Source: Cryptomeria japonica (Eukaryota; Streptophyta; Pinopsida; Cupressales; Cupressaceae). Taken from it: 64,000 nt of DNA. Shown here one piece after another: positions 22,506 to 36,013 of this stretch (position 1 is its first letter; each line of letters begins with the position of its first letter). The stretch is from contig NC_081415.1 of the NCBI RefSeq assembly GCF_030272615.1, positions 597,313,335 through 597,377,334 of the forward strand, read 5' to 3'. The notes beneath the pieces were generated by a model. It had not been told where the DNA came from. It did no database searches and saw only the letters and a program-made list of their open reading frames with translations. The position numbers and the translations under genes were made by a program.

Positions 22506-25386
22506 TGTTGGCAACAACAAGAAGGAAAACTAAGAGGAGGGGTGAATCAGTTTTCACTGGATTAAATCAATTAAGCACAATCTCAAATCCGATCAACTGG
22601 AGCAAAAAGAAAGATAATAGAAATAACATCAACACACATAACACCAATATTTTTGACGTGGAAAACCCGGTTAAGGAAAAAAACCATGGTGGAAACCTAC
22701 CCACAATGAGATGATACTTTGTAGTAGTATATGTAAATATTACAATGGGGAATGCGCATGCATTCAAGCACATTGCCTAGAGCTCACTGCTTAAATTACA
22801 ATGACCCAAAAGGCTCCAACCCTCAGGGAAGGTTCACTACCTTACAAGAAGATTCAGACTACAATCCAGTAAAAATGAACTACAAAAATAGCATCTGCTA
22901 ATGCCTGATGACAGTTCTGGTTAAGCTCAAATGTTTTCTCTTCACCAATCTCTGCTCAACATGCCACACCAAAAGATAAATTAACTTGTTCACACATACA
23001 CCACTCTATGATAATGCAAACTCAACACCTATGACGCAAATTACATGAATATTACACCCAATTATACAAGTAATAAACCTTGACTACAAGGTCATCCAAA
23101 CCCATAGCACCTAATTACAAAAGTACATCACACGATACATAAATCAACCACCGGACCAATACAATTCCATAGACAACATAGTATGGACCTAAATCAACTT
23201 CTCAAACACACACCAGCACTATAAATCTTGCCAAGATCAACCGCAACATGTTACACCACCAAAATACTGCATAACATGAAGAATATCACCAGACCATGAA
23301 GATCATCAAGAAATCACACAATAAACAATGCAGAACACCAAGAAAAATATGACATGATTAGGAAAAACCAACAAGCATGTTAGAACCATCTATAATAGCT
23401 GCACCAACACCACTTATGCAAATTTCCATCGATCAACACGCTAACGTTCAAACACACTCAACAACAACAACAACACGGATAAGAAAGATAGCTTCTGAAG
23501 CACCAAATCACAAACCGCTTGAAATGAAGATACACATGAACATCCAAAACATTCTCCCAAATCCGCAACACAAGATATGTGATGAATTAATGATGAATAG
23601 TTAGTACCAAACCGGTACTGAGAGGGGGGGTGAATCAGTATTGATAAAAACACTTTACCTTGAACCGGTTTGACTGAGAACCCTGCACATTGACTAGCAA
23701 GCAATAACACCGGTCTAAACCAGATTACTGCCAGTTAAGCATAGTGAAAGACATAAATCGGTAACTCAGCTTTCCACACAATCTAACATCTTATTTCCAC
23801 TTCACCCATATGTATACACTAGTAATACTGCAACAAAAATGTAAAGACTTACTAGTTCAACATGTTTTACCGCTTAACACAGAATAAAAAAGCTTCACAT
23901 GAAAAGCATCACACATAACACACATATTTTTCATGTGGAAACCCAACTGGGAAAAACCACGGTGGGGATGAATACCCACAAGCTATTCTTTGAACCCTTT
24001 TGAAGTCCGCTCTATTAGGAGCCTAGTCCAGTTAAAGACTTTACAATAGGTTCTATTAGGAACCGATCCTGCTAGGGATCACTTGGTTAATGGATGGCTA
24101 AAATACCCGATTAAGGGTCAGACCCTATTAAAGGTTACCTTGTTAGAGGTTTTTTAGAACTCAATGATTTTGAGTCACCGATTGTTAAAGGATTTACAAC
24201 AAGTTGGTTAAAGCTACCCTGTTAAGGGATTTTCCAACTATTGAAGTGGTTAGAGGTCAACAGGTATTACAATGATCTGGTAACAGCACTAAATGCCAAT
24301 GCAGATCCGCTTTAGTTCCTTGCTTCTACACTCACACTTTGCAGGTATCTATTATCTTATTTGGTCTGGCAAGAATCACGTATCTTTGCACTTAGATACA
24401 TACACAACATTTGCCAACAACCTCAACATGAAAAACAACATCAACCTTATAGGAAACAGATAGGTCGGTAGCATAAACCCTAAACCCTAAACATTTAGGT
24501 TAAGCAATTTAGTCAGTTCAACCCTAACCATTGATCATATTGCATTGATTACAACAGTCTTGAATAGATCTCAAGACGTTCTTCAATGTTCATTCTTCAC
24601 CTCTTCTTGGAGGCTGATAACCCATCACGCATTCTCCACCGTTTACAGAGACTTCACACATTCCCAAGGTAGATAGGATCAATCTCCTTCATGCAAGATC
24701 CTTCACGCGCACAAGGCTGACATGGCAACACAATCTGTTCTTCATTACAATGCTAACACATCACACAATGTCATCGGTTGAATCACATAGGCATAGAACA
24801 CTTCAACTAGAAACCCTGAAGCGAAGACTACCAACTAGTAGCCATACCATATGAAACCTTGATACAAAGTATTCCATATACTGGTTCACCTAGACAAACA
24901 TACCGTTTCACTTTTTCACATATACCAATTCACAACATCATACCGGTTCACTTGGACAAACATACCGCTTCACTTTTTCACATATACCGATTCACAACAT
25001 CATACAAATTCTCTTGCAAGTTGCTTACTTCAATATACCGGTTCACTCTTCAGCATATTGACATTAATGACAACATAAAATATCATCATGTCATCATACT
25101 CTACACATATGCCAACAATATGATCATACCAGAACTCACTGAATAAAAAACTAGAGTTTGCCAGCCACTGAATAGAAAGACCAAATCTTAAACCGGATCA
25201 AATGATATGATCAAGTAAACTTTCGACTCATTGAAATGAAGTATTCTAGTATCCCAAATAGATAAACCAACTAGATCAACTCACTACAGTCACCTAATCA
25301 CCAAAACAATTCTCTGCAATACCAAAACATAGGAATATGTTGACATCAATAACAACAACATATCCTAGTAGCAGCAATGTCCAACA
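22506..25386 (-). repeat. copia-1 3' LTR (contains solo LTR a)
   Basis: Starts TGTTGGCAAC on the plus strand and ends ...GTCCAACA before the PPT. About 1.34 kb once the 1,543-bp insertion (solo LTR plus one ATATG) is removed. It matches the 5' LTR at 29982-32449 over the whole shared part. Confidence 0.85.
23580..25117 (-). mobile_element. Solo LTR a within copia-1 3' LTR
   Basis: 1,538 bp with 5'-TG...CA-3' ends (minus strand TGTTGGCATATG ... AATTCATCA), flanked by ATATG at 23575-23579 and 25118-25122. It carries the copia-type hairpin (23616-23640) and the GTGGGG/CCACGGT block near 23958. No internal coding region, so it is a recombination-derived solo LTR. Confidence 0.85.
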
Positions 25387-25400
25387 ATCTCCCCCTTTGG
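25387..25400 (-). other. Polypurine tract of copia-1
   Basis: The minus strand reads CCAAAGGGGGAGAT directly before the 3' LTR, the usual plus-strand primer site. Confidence 0.85.
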
Positions 25401-25651
25401 AATTGATGGAAACATATAAATGTGAAAAAAAATCAATGGAAATGAATAAATCAACATCAACAAAATCCAACAGGCTCCCCCTAAGATAATGCACACAAAG
25501 CTCCAAAGATAAAACAGTAAACAATTTTTCACATGCTTCTCTCCCCCTTTGACAACAATGCCAAAGATATAAACTTATCAAGCTTCTCACTCCCAAACAA
25601 CATAATCACAACTCTGAACAACTCACTAACTACTCCAGCTGAGTAGCAACA

Positions 25652-28600
25652 TCAACTCATCAACCCAGATAAAGAGATACGATTGTGAAGTCCACCGGAT
25701 TGATGCATCTCAATGCACCTAGTTATCATCAAGAGGGGAGAGACCCCTAATTTATCTCTCAAATACACAAATGTATCTGTAGGGAAAGGCTTAGTGAAAA
25801 TATCTGCAACCTGATCTTTTGTAGATACATACTCTAATTTTACTTCTTCATCACTAACTTTCTCACTCAAGAAATGATACTTAATTGATATATACTTCAT
25901 TTAGAGTGGAGTATCAGATTCTTGGAAATATTAATAGCACTTGAATTGTCACACTAAATAATAGTAGGCTCATCATACACAACTCTAATGTCTTTCAACA
26001 TCTGTTTCATCCAAACTTCCTTAGTACAATTTGTAGCAGCAACAATGTATTCAACTTCAATAGTAGATAGAGATATAACATCTTGTTTCTTCTTCTCCCA
26101 TGACACCAACTTCTTCCCCAAAAATAAATCTCCACTAGTAGTGTTCTTCCGATCATCTACATCACCTACCCAATCAACACTAGTACAGGCACATAGCATA
26201 AAATCATCATTTTTTGGATACCACAGCCCATAGTCAGCAGTTCCCTTCAAGTATCTGGAAATTCTTTTAACAACAATAACATGAGTTTCTTTATGATTAG
26301 ATTGAAATCTGGCACAAAGACACACAACATGCATAATATTCGGTCTAGTCTCAGTCAGGTACAACAGTCCACCAACCATAGATCTATACAAGGTCTGATT
26401 CACTTTCTTAGATTCATCATTCTTAGATAACTTGCATCCAATCACCATAGGATTTCCAATAGGTTTAGAGTCAGGTAACTCAAATTTCTTCAACAATTCC
26501 TTCACATATTTAGATTGAGAAATGAAAATGCCTTTACCAGTTTGAGTAATATGCAATCCTAAGAATAATTGCATCTCACATATCATAGAAATCTCAAATT
26601 CCTTTTGCATATCATCAACAAACTTCATACTCAAATCATCATCTCCTCTAAAAATAATGTCATCCACAAATACTTCAACAATCAAAATGTTATCATTCTC
26701 AACCTTAAAGTATAAGTTACTGTTAGCGGTACCTTTACAAAATCCCAACTTCATTAAATACTTATCTAATCTTGCATGCCATGCTCTAGAGGCTTGCTTC
26801 AGTTCATAAAGTGGTTTCTTCAATATGCATGTCGTGTCTCCTTCATCTGATAGAGAAAATCCTTCTGATTCCTCAATGTAGATTTCCTCCTCAAGATCAC
26901 CATTCAAAAAGGATGACTTGACATCCATCTGATAAACTTTAAAATTCTTGTAAGCAACATAAGCTAGATAATCTAACAGCTTCAATCCTAGCTATAGGAG
27001 AAAAAGTTTCTCCATAATCAATACCTTTCATCTGAGAGAATCCCTTACATACCAATCTTGCTTTTTTTCTTACCACATCACCAACTTCATTCAGTTTATT
27101 TCAGAACACCCATTTAGTGCCAATCACATTTTTGTCTTTAGGTCTCAGAGCAAGCTCCAAAGTGTTATTCTTTTCAATCTGATTCAACTCCTTTTCCATA
27201 GATTTTATCCAATTCTCATCCTTACATACTTCAACAACATCTTTAGGCTTAATTTTATAAATCTGACATATCTCTTCAGAAACAAGTCTTCTCCTAGTCA
27301 TCACACCCTTGTTCTTATCACCAATAATTTGATTCTTAGAGTGATTCAATTTAACATACTTGAGAGTCTTCAGATTATTCTGATTCTTAGGCTCTTGAAG
27401 TCCTTCACTGACACCAGAAACATCTAGATTAATTGTCTCTACCAGATTAATTTGCTTTAGGATCTTAGTCTATGCAGGCTTAGAGACAATATCCTATTCA
27501 TCAATCTCATATCTGTATTCTTTGATTTGCTTACCAAAAAATTCATCAACTTTTACATTTGCACTTTCTACTATCTTTTTCAACCTCTTATTGTAACACC
27601 GGTAGGCCTTGCTCTTAGTAGAATATCCCAAGAAGATTCCTTCATCACATCTTGCATCAAACTTTCCTATATCCTCATCTCTTTTGATATAACATTTGCT
27701 TCCAAAAACTCTGAAATATCTAACTTTAGGAACATGACCAAACCATAGCTCATAAGGAGTCTTACCAGAATCATCTTTTATATGCACTTAGTTGAATGTG
27801 TAAAAATTAAACTAATAGCTTCCTTCCAAAAGGTTTGCACAACATTCCCTTCAATCAACAACATTCTAGCAACATCCAAGATTGTTATGTTCTTCCTTTC
27901 AACAACTCCATTATGCCGAGGGGTTCTAGGAGTAGATAATTGTCTTCTAAATCCATTCCTCTCACAGAATGTATCAAACTTACCGAACGTGAATTCTCCT
28001 CCTTTGTTAGATCTTAGACACTTTAGCTTCAACCCTGTCCCAGTCTCCACCTTTGCTTTGAATATCTTGAATTTATCCAGTGCTTCTAATTTCTCACTTA
28101 GAAAAGTCACCCACATCATTCTAGAGTAATCATCAATCAACAATATGAAATACCTATCACCCTGCATGCTTCTCACTCTATTAGGACCACATAAGTCTGT
28201 ATGCACAAGATCTAATAGTCCATTAGATGTATACAATTTTCTTTTAAATCATGTTCTTGTTTGTTTTCCCAACTGACATTCTTTACATACCGGATTACAG
28301 GGCTTCACAATCATAGTTAAATCTCTAACAGCTTGAGTAGAACTTATCCTTACCATACAATCAAATTTAACATGACACATTCTCCTATGACACAACCAAC
28401 TTTCATCTATCTCAGAAATCAAACAACTTTTCTCACCAACATTCAAGTGAAAGATATTACCTTTAGTTTTAGTCCGTACTACAATCTCTACACCGGAGGC
28501 ATTTAGAATCTTGCATTTACCATTCTTGAATTGCAAATCATATCCCTTGTCAACCATTTGTCCAACACTCAGAATATTATGCTTTAATCCTTCAACATAT

Positions 28601-29925
28601 AATATATCATCAGCATTATTCTTACCGTCAAAAGATATAGAACCTCTACCATGAATCACACAAGCTTTATCATCGCCAAATCTTACTAGACCACCATCAT
28701 ACCTTTCCATATTCACAAATTTACTTTTATCACCTGTCATATGATGTGAACAATCGTTGTCAATTACCCATTCATGTTTCTCTTTAATTTTAGTAGTCAA
28801 AGCTTTCTCCTCAATAATGCAACTTGTAGGATTCACTGGTACCAGATCCTCTTGTTTGATAGCAATAAACACAAACTCATCTCTTGAATTCCCATTGTCT
28901 GATTCTTCATCTATCACACCTTCATCAACAACATAATAGAATCTCTTTTGATTTCTATACTTTTAATAGGGCTTGTAGGGCTTATCTTGTTTATCATACT
29001 TCTCATATCTATCATGCTTATAAAATCTATCATGTCTTTCATGCTTATCATACCTAGACATTCTTTTAGGACACCTAGAAGCAAAATGTCCTATCTTATT
29101 AGAAGAGAAACATTTCAAAGGTAACTTTCTATCATACTTATCGACTCCCTTAGACAATCTTTGGGAAATAAGTGCTTCAATATCATCCAACTCTTTCTCC
29201 TATTCTTCCATCTCTCTCATCTCTCTTTCATATCTTGAAACACTAGATGAACTCTCTCTCATATCATACTATTGCTTCCTGGATACAGAGGCTTTAAATG
29301 CAGTCTCAGATTTACCCTGTGATTCTCAAAATTTGCTCAAATCAAATGCAGCTAGCTTACCAACCAACATATCTCTTGTCATAGTAGCCACACTCTGGAT
29401 CTCATCAATAGCAACAACTTTAGCTTTATAAGCAAAAGGAAAGGATCTCAATACCTTAGCAACAATCTCATCTTCCTCAAGAGTTCCATCAATACATCTA
29501 ATGTTCATAATAAACTCATTCACTTTAGCCATATAGAAAGTTATGTTCTCATCTTCTCCCATCTTTAATGTTTCATATTTTCCCTTCAAACTCCATAATT
29601 TAGCAAGTTTAACTTGTGCATCTCATTCATACAAGACCGCTGGCTTTTTCCATATCTCATGTGTAGTTTGAAGTCCCATCACATTAGTCATCTTTGAATA
29701 GGTCAAAGCACTCAACAATTCTTCCTTATCCCTTATGTTATGTTAAGCTTCCTTGATCTCATCAGTAGTAACCGGTCCATTTAGAGGAACATTGTAAACA
29801 TTCATTGTATTCTTCCAATAATCTTCACCAAGACACTTAAAATGAGCTTCCATCCAATCCTTCCAAACAATATAATTATTTCAATCGAATCTAGGAATCT
29901 CCTTCTTCAATACATAGGCTGCCAT
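25652..29925 (-). pseudogene. copia-1 gag-pol polyprotein, broken
   Basis: From ATG at 29925: gag (MAAYVLKKEIPRFD, NNYIVWKDWMEAHF, 29589-29326 block); knuckle CFSSNKIGHFASRC (second Cys replaced by Ser); protease WVIDNDCSHHMTG (DSG replaced by DND); GAG-pre-integrase LCHRRMCHVKFD...CKECQLGK; integrase core HTDLCGP, LRSNKGGEF (catalytic Asp replaced by Asn) and GVVERKN; chromo-like linker GYSTKSKAYRCYNKR; reverse transcriptase from KNVIGTKWVF through YQMDVKSSFLNGDLEEEIYIE and FVDDIIF; RNase H SVDWVGD...TTSGDLFLG and STIEVEYIVAA; tail VSTKDQVADIFTKPFP. Stops occur e.g. after PRFD and at KEA*HNI. The protein would have made and integrated cDNA; it is now dead. Confidence 0.9.
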
Positions 29926-29967
29926 CCCGGATCTCCTCAAGTAGTTAAGCTTCTTCCGAAGGATCTA

Positions 29968-29979
29968 GCTCTGATACCA
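29968..29979 (-). other. Primer-binding site of copia-1 (tRNA-iMet)
   Basis: The minus strand reads TGGTATCAGAGC two nucleotides after the LTR 3' CA; perfect match to the plant copia consensus. Confidence 0.95.
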
Positions 29980-30001
29980 CTTGTTGGCAATGACAAAGAA
30001 G

Positions 30002-30031
30002 GAAAATTGAGAGGGGGGTGAATCAATTTTC
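30002..30031 (-). other. PBS-proximal LTR hairpin, copia-1
   Basis: GAAAATTGA / TCAATTTTC, 9 bp perfect, loop GAGGGGGGTGAA on the plus strand. In the sister LTR (22525-22555) the arms read GAAAACTAA / TCAGTTTTC: one compensatory pair change and one unpaired change. Confidence 0.85.
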
Positions 30032-31052
30032 ACCAGATTAAATCAATTAAGCACAATCTCAGATCTGATCAACTGCAACAAAAATAAAGATATCAAAAAT
30101 AATAGAAACACTCATAACACCAATATTTTTGACATGGAAAACTCATTAAGGGAAAAACCATGGTGGGAACCTACCCACAATGAGATGATACTCTATAGTA
30201 GTATGTGTAAATATTACACTGGGGAATGCACATGCATTTAGGCACACTTCCTAGAGCTCACTGCTTAAATTACAATGACCTAGAAGGCTCAAAACCCTTA
30301 GGGAAGGTTCACTACCTTACAAGACGATTCAGACTACACTCCAAAAAGAATGAACTGCAACAATAGCATCTACCAATGCCTGATGACAATTTTGGTTAAG
30401 CTCAAATGTCTTCTCTTCACCAATCTCTCCTCAACACACCACACCAAAAGATGAATTCACTTGATCGCATATACACCACTCTCTGATAATGCAAAATCAA
30501 CACCTATGACCCAAATTACATGAATATTACACCCATTTATACAGATCATCAACCTTGACTACAAGGTCGGCCAAACCCATAGCACCTAATTACTAATTTA
30601 CATCACACAATACATAAATCAACCACCAGACCAATACAATGCCATAGAGGACATAGTATGGACCTAAATCATCTTCTCAAACACACACCAGCACCAGAAA
30701 TCTTGGCAAGATCAACTACAACATGTTACACCACCAAAATACTGCATAACATGAAGAATATCACCGCATCATGAATATCATCAAGAAATCGCATAATAAA
30801 CAATGCGGACCACCAAGAAAAATAGGGCATGATTAGGAAACACCAACAAGTATGTTAGAACCATCTGCAAAAGTTGCACAACACCACATATGCAAATCTC
30901 CATCAATCAACACACTAACATTCAAGAACACTCAACAACAACAACTCAGATAAGAAAGATAGCTTCCAAAGCACCAAATCACAAACCACTTGAAATGAAG
31001 ATACACACAAACATCCGAAACATTCTCCCATATCCACAACAAAAGATATGAT

Positions 31053-32252
31053 TGTTAGACCCAATATGGAAAGCTAATGTACTGAGAGGGGATGGGTGAA
31101 TCAGTACTCCAAAACCTTTCTTGAATAATGACTTTATTGTTATGCATAAACCAAATAGTGCAATAACATAAAATAAAGTTAAAACAAATAGATAACAATC
31201 ATACATGATTCACTCCATAACACATATATTTTGGTTACGTAGAAACTCTTGGTTAGAGAGAAAAACTGTTGTGGGGATGGCACCCACAACTTCACTACTG
31301 CAATAATAAAGAGTGCTCAGTTAGAGCTACATGTTTAGCTATTTCTGATAGCTTACCCTATTAGGAGTATCAAGATCTATTAGATCTACCTTGCTAAAGG
31401 ATTTTACAACACTTAATCTAAATGATGCACTTGGTTAGAGGCTTTACAATTTATAGACTTGATTAGAGTCTTTTACCCTGTTAAAGGTTTCTCTTACAAC
31501 TTCAAAATGTTCAATAAAATCTTTACAACTATCTGCAACTTTACATCAGTAATTCTGAAACAGATTCTATGTGCTCAAAATAAGATTACCTTGCCTATAG
31601 CATACCTTGGTAACCTAAACAGTAACTCGGTAAACCCTTCTGTTTACTCTGTTCTTTAACTATTTTCTGAAAACTTTCTCGATGACCTCTGTGTCTCTAT
31701 AACAGTCATAACACTTAGTGCTTTTCTTATACATTGCACATGTGTTCCTTTCTACACTTGTGTATATCCTTGTCTCTCTTATACACTATATATCTAACCC
31801 TAAATTCATGTTGTATAAATAGATCTCTTATGTCGATGATCCTATTCATTGCTTCGATCTTTCAAACATGATTCCTCAAATGAATAACTATACAAAATAT
31901 TTCATTGGTTAGATGATCTCAAAATCATACACAATCTTTAAGTGCAATTTCCAATGTGATAACGGTTAGATGTGCCTCAATCTTGTAACATGTTTTCATA
32001 TGTGTGTCCAGGTTCAATGAATCTGGTAACATGTTTCACTCGGTGTATGTCATCTCAGTGTATTATCTTTGCTACTCGGTAGACAGCTCGGTGCATACTG
32101 GGGTCTGTGACTAATTTCTTCTATAACCGATTAGACTGTGCATACTGACTTCTCTGTGTATACCGACTGCATGATTCAGTAGTGTTAACCGACTAGAGTA
32201 TATTATATGACTTTGGATATAAAAACTAATGGCAACTTGATAATTAGTAACA
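31053..32252 (-). mobile_element. Solo LTR b within copia-1 5' LTR
   Basis: 1,200 bp, plus strand TGTTAGACCC ... TTAGTAACA, flanked by ATGAT at 31048-31052 and 32253-32257. It carries the hairpin GTACTGA / TCAGTAC (31079-31107) and a GTGGGGATGG block. It is different in sequence from solo LTR a and inserted only 3 bp away in LTR coordinates. Confidence 0.9.
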
Positions 32253-32465
32253 ATGATCATACTGGATCTCATCGAATCAAAAACCAGACTCTACAAGCCA
32301 CTAAATAGAAAAACCAAACCTTAAACTGGATCAAAATATGTGACCAAGTAAACTTCCAGATCACTGAAACCAATAAGAAATGAAGTATTCTAGTATCCCA
32401 AATAGATAAACCAACTAGATCAACTCACTACAATCACCAGATCACCAGAGCAAAAACCCTAAAAA

Positions 32466-32590
32466 ATTTGGATATCCGATTTCTATGGGTATTTTATACC
32501 CACTGTGACAACTTGTGTGTCATTTTTCACCCACGGGCTATGCTAAGGAGAGAAATATGATATCGGATAACAACGGATATCCAATTTTGG
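32466..32590. repeat. Palindromic left end of the large DNA transposon (candidate)
   Basis: TTGGATATCC (32468-32477) and GGATATCCAA (32575-32584) form an inverted repeat; inside them ATCCGATTTCT pairs with AGAAAT...ATCGGAT. The stretch ATATCCGATTTCTAT plus GTATTTT is shared with 63839-63860 at the far end. It abuts the truncated copia-1 LTR. Confidence 0.6.
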
Positions 32591-34043
32591 GCATACAAAA
32601 TTGTGATTTTCTCATCTTAGGTATGGTTTCATGCCATTTTGTTATTTTTTATTAATTTCTTCGCATTTTTTATTTATTTTTGGTTTTTTCATTGAAACTA
32701 GGTTTTTTTAATTGAAATACATTTTTCTTTCAAATTAGTTGATTATATTAAAATTTTCAAATTAAATCAGGTTAAATGGGGGATAACAATGAAAATCGTG
32801 AGCAACCACGACTGCCACAACCACCAAACCCTCCATAGAAAACCCTCCATTGCCAAAACCCCCCTCAATTCAAGATTTAATTGCCCCAAATTTGAACCAA
32901 TTAAGGGGCATTGCAGATGTTTATAGTAGAATCCCTCGTCTAGCCCCAATGTTAGATCCCCTGAAATCTATAATAAACAATGTACAAACCGTCACTAAGG
33001 AGCACAATGCCGCTCTTTTGTGACGAGACTCCATGAGGGCTAGATATGTGAAGGGCTTGACCTATGATCAAGTCAAGGAGCTTGAGATTTTGAAACCTGA
33101 TATTGCCACATTGTTTGTCAATCATTGCACTAGACAACCTGTAGACATGAAAAAAACAAAAATTTCCATAAAATGGTGTACAAATGATGATATGGTGAAT
33201 AACGTTTGGGACATTGGTGGATGGTTTTTGATAAACCACCCAACAACAATCTCAATGTCCCCTTTTATTTCATTAAAAAATTGTATGTTGAGTTTGTTTT
33301 GGGTAAGCATGTCAACTACTTTGACATCAAGCCTTTCCAGGGTGTGGGTTTAGGTATGCCTCAAGATAGACCTGGGGCAGTTCGAGTAGTACAAGGCCCA
33401 TATGTCCCCCCTCCTCTTATTGGTCCCCCACCTCTAGTGCAACATGTAGATATCATTGCTGAGGTAGTGTCATAGACTATATTGGCTATTCACTCTTTGA
33501 GTAGCCTTTTGGTTTCTTAGGCTAGGGCACTAGCTCAACCTTTTAGTGGTGGTGTCGGTGGATCCAATGGGGCTGACACATGCTCTTCGAGTCCACATAT
33601 TTGTGTGTTGCATAGTTGTTCTATGTGTGGGCATGTATGATTAGGTCCAATTGGAGAGCCCGTTGATCCTCTTGTGGACACTACATCTCATGAGGTGCAT
33701 GAAATGCACGATGCACCAGATGTGATGATGGGGACTACAGGATACCCTGGAGAGTCCTTGCATGCTAGAGGCGAGGAGGCACTTTCATTATACACTGATG
33801 ATGTAGTGGTAAGACTTGTATTTTCATAATAGATTTTATTTTAAATGAATATTTATAATCTACATAGTATTAAGTACTAATGTTTATATACATGATCTAT
33901 TTAATAGTTGATGACAGAGGAGGAGCTGACATAGGTCCATGATGGCACCTTGACAACCATTTCATTTGGCCTTGATAGCTATACAGTACATATATTATTG
34001 CACCTAGTCATTTATATTTTTATTGTACATACATGCTCGCCAT

Positions 34044-35271
34044 TGTAAAGCGGAAAAATCGCGATCGAACCCTAGTTGTTCTCCCCTCTTCCGACTCCGA
34101 GGAGAGAGAAGGGAGGTTCGCTAGGATTCGATGGTTTTTCACTTAGGGGAGAGACTTTACATTCAAAAGAGGGGTTGAAACTCATAAGATCCAATCCCAC
34201 ACAATGTAAGATTGGATGCTAAATTAATTTCAAGGGTTAGGAAAGCAAGGCTACCCTCTTTTGTAAAGAATGTTGTTAAGGAAATTAAGCTAAGCATGCA
34301 TAGAAAGTCATAAAGATTCGCTTATAAACTGAGTTCGGGTTATAGGATGAAGCTGCAGACCTGGAATTAGCAGTAAAATGTCGATACGGCGCTGTCCTGC
34401 AAATTTGAGCAAAAGTTGTCGGGACGATGGCGCCTGGCGCCACGGTCCTCCGAAAAATCCGCGAAATTAAGGGGGATCTGTTAGTCTCTACACAAGGATT
34501 CCAGATCTTCAATTTCAGCCACGTACCTGCAACCTACACACAGAAAAGCGAAGACGATTGGGGGGTTAGGGATTGGGGGTTTGCCTTTAGGTCAAACCCC
34601 GGTTTTGGAATTAACCAAGAAATGAGCAAGAGCTGTAAATGTAAATGACTGTAAAACAAGTACTAATAACTTGTTCTAAGGATGTTGGTATCCTTATGTG
34701 CGAAGGTTTAGATGTTGTATGTTGTATGTTGTAGTAATATGTTGTATGTGATCTCCTCTTCAATGGTTGAATCCTTGTCTTGAATGCAACACTTAGCCTT
34801 GAATGGAGACTTGAAATGATCAATTGCTTGAAAGAATGCTTGAATGCTTGAATGCTTGAGTATAATTTCCACGCTTTTTCCATCATATCGAATGAAAGAG
34901 GAAAATGTCATTTATATACTTGTCATTTAGGGCTGATAGACTGATTTTCCCGACCTTAGGCCGACCAGGGAAAGTTAATTTCCAAATTGCAAACAAAAAG
35001 ACCCGAGCCCCTTAGGAGACCGGGCCCAAAATAGGACCCAGGGACCAGGGCACTGGGCACCCTGGTCCTGAGGGACGAGGGCGTTGGGCGCTCTGGTCCC
35101 ACCTCCCGGGACAGCAAGGTGCAAGGAGGTTCAGGCCAAGGTGCTTGAAAAATGCAGTTTTCAGTGTCGTGAGCAAGTTTCAGGGTCTCCATTCAGGTTG
35201 CGTGTTGCGTCGCCGTCGTGAAGACTGAAATGCAGTCGAAATTGCAAGTGTCGCAATTTTAGGACGCTACA
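34044..35271 (-). repeat. Gypsy-type element, 3' LTR
   Basis: TGTAAAGCGG ... GGACGCTACA on the plus strand, 1,228 bp, same length as its partner. It contains the hairpin module at 34398-34475 and inverted GC-rich words near 34985-35110. Confidence 0.95.
34398..34475. repeat. Hairpin module (copy in 3' LTR)
   Basis: CCTGCAAATTT, GTCGGGAC, the near-perfect palindrome TGGCGCCTGGCGCCA, then CGGTCC and GCGAAATT. In the 5' LTR copy (40987-41067) the centre is a perfect palindrome TGGCGCCCGGCGCCA. It is in inverted orientation relative to the leader copies. Confidence 0.75.
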
Positions 35272-35283
35272 TTTAGCCCCCAC
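35272..35283 (-). other. Polypurine tract, gypsy-type element
   Basis: The minus strand reads GTGGGGGCTAAA immediately before the 3' LTR. Confidence 0.85.
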
Positions 35284-36013
35284 TTTAGCGGGAGTATGTA
35301 TGCTCATACTTCCGGTAAAGTACAAGGAAACAACATTGAAAGACTTTCACCATGTCAAGGAGGCAAGATACACCAAGCCCCCAGTGGACTAAGGATCTTA
35401 CAACTTCGATTGACAAAGTAAAAGGGAAGATCGCGAGGAAGAACCATGACTGTCAGTAGTAAGGCTCCCTCACTATGAGTCATGCAAGAAAGATATCAAA
35501 AAATTTCAAGGCAAGGCTAAATTTGCTAAGAAAATTTCAAGTATCTTGAAAAGATATGAACGGGATGTATGCCCCCCTACGTTAAAGCGATCGCACACGC
35601 CTCACCGGGGGTGATTGTTTTAACGTAGTGATACACATAAGAAATGAGAAAGGAAAGGAGCACGTTATCGCAAGGATTTAGCCCCCAAGTGTGAGATAAA
35701 CCCAAGGATAATAGACACAAAACACAAAGCACAAGGTGACTTCGCTTTCCTCGGGGTCAGTATGCTGTATGATAAATCATGTATATATCATATGTATGTA
35801 TGCATAATTGTTCTTCATTCCCCAATCAAGGAAGATCACCTAGAAGAAGGGAACACATGTGTCTTTTGAGTCAACATGAGAGAGATCGAGAGATCTCAAT
35901 GCTTTGCATCATCCTCAAGTAGACAACACTAAGGACAACAAATAGAAGAATGAAAATAACATATAGAAGAAGTAACACAAGAGAGGAGGAGAGAATCTGC
36001 TATGCTAATGTAA
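35284..36013 (-). other. 3' untranslated region of gypsy-type element
   Basis: 730 bp without a reading frame on the sense strand; this is where pol would be expected in a complete element. Confidence 0.6.

Larger units (their letters stand above)
22506..32449 (-). mobile_element. copia-1: minus-strand Ty1/copia retrotransposon
   Basis: 3' LTR 22506-25386, PPT 25387-25400, gag-pol 25652-29925, PBS 29968-29979, 5' LTR 29982-32449 (truncated at its outer end). Domain order gag, protease, integrase, reverse transcriptase, RNase H is the copia order. It is inserted in copia-A ORF2; the left flank is GAGAG and the right target copy is not visible because the LTR is cut near 32449. Both LTRs carry an additional solo LTR. 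Catalytic substitutions and stops make it non-functional. Confidence 0.85.
29982..32449 (-). repeat. copia-1 5' LTR (outer end missing, contains solo LTR b)
   Basis: TGTTGGCAATGAC start, alignable to the 3' LTR up to ATCACCA (about 32445). The outermost ~110 bp present in the other LTR are missing. Excluding the 1,205-bp insertion it is about 1.25 kb. Confidence 0.85.

Noticed and set aside
32449-32480. Insertion of the DNA transposon into the copia-1 LTR with a target duplication
   Set aside because: The sequence beyond 63957 does not continue the missing LTR end, so the junction at 32449 is more likely a deletion or recombination point.
34285-35192. Several short frames repeated at 40876-41783
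   Set aside because: They lie inside the two LTR copies and are duplicated with them; no protein family resemblance.
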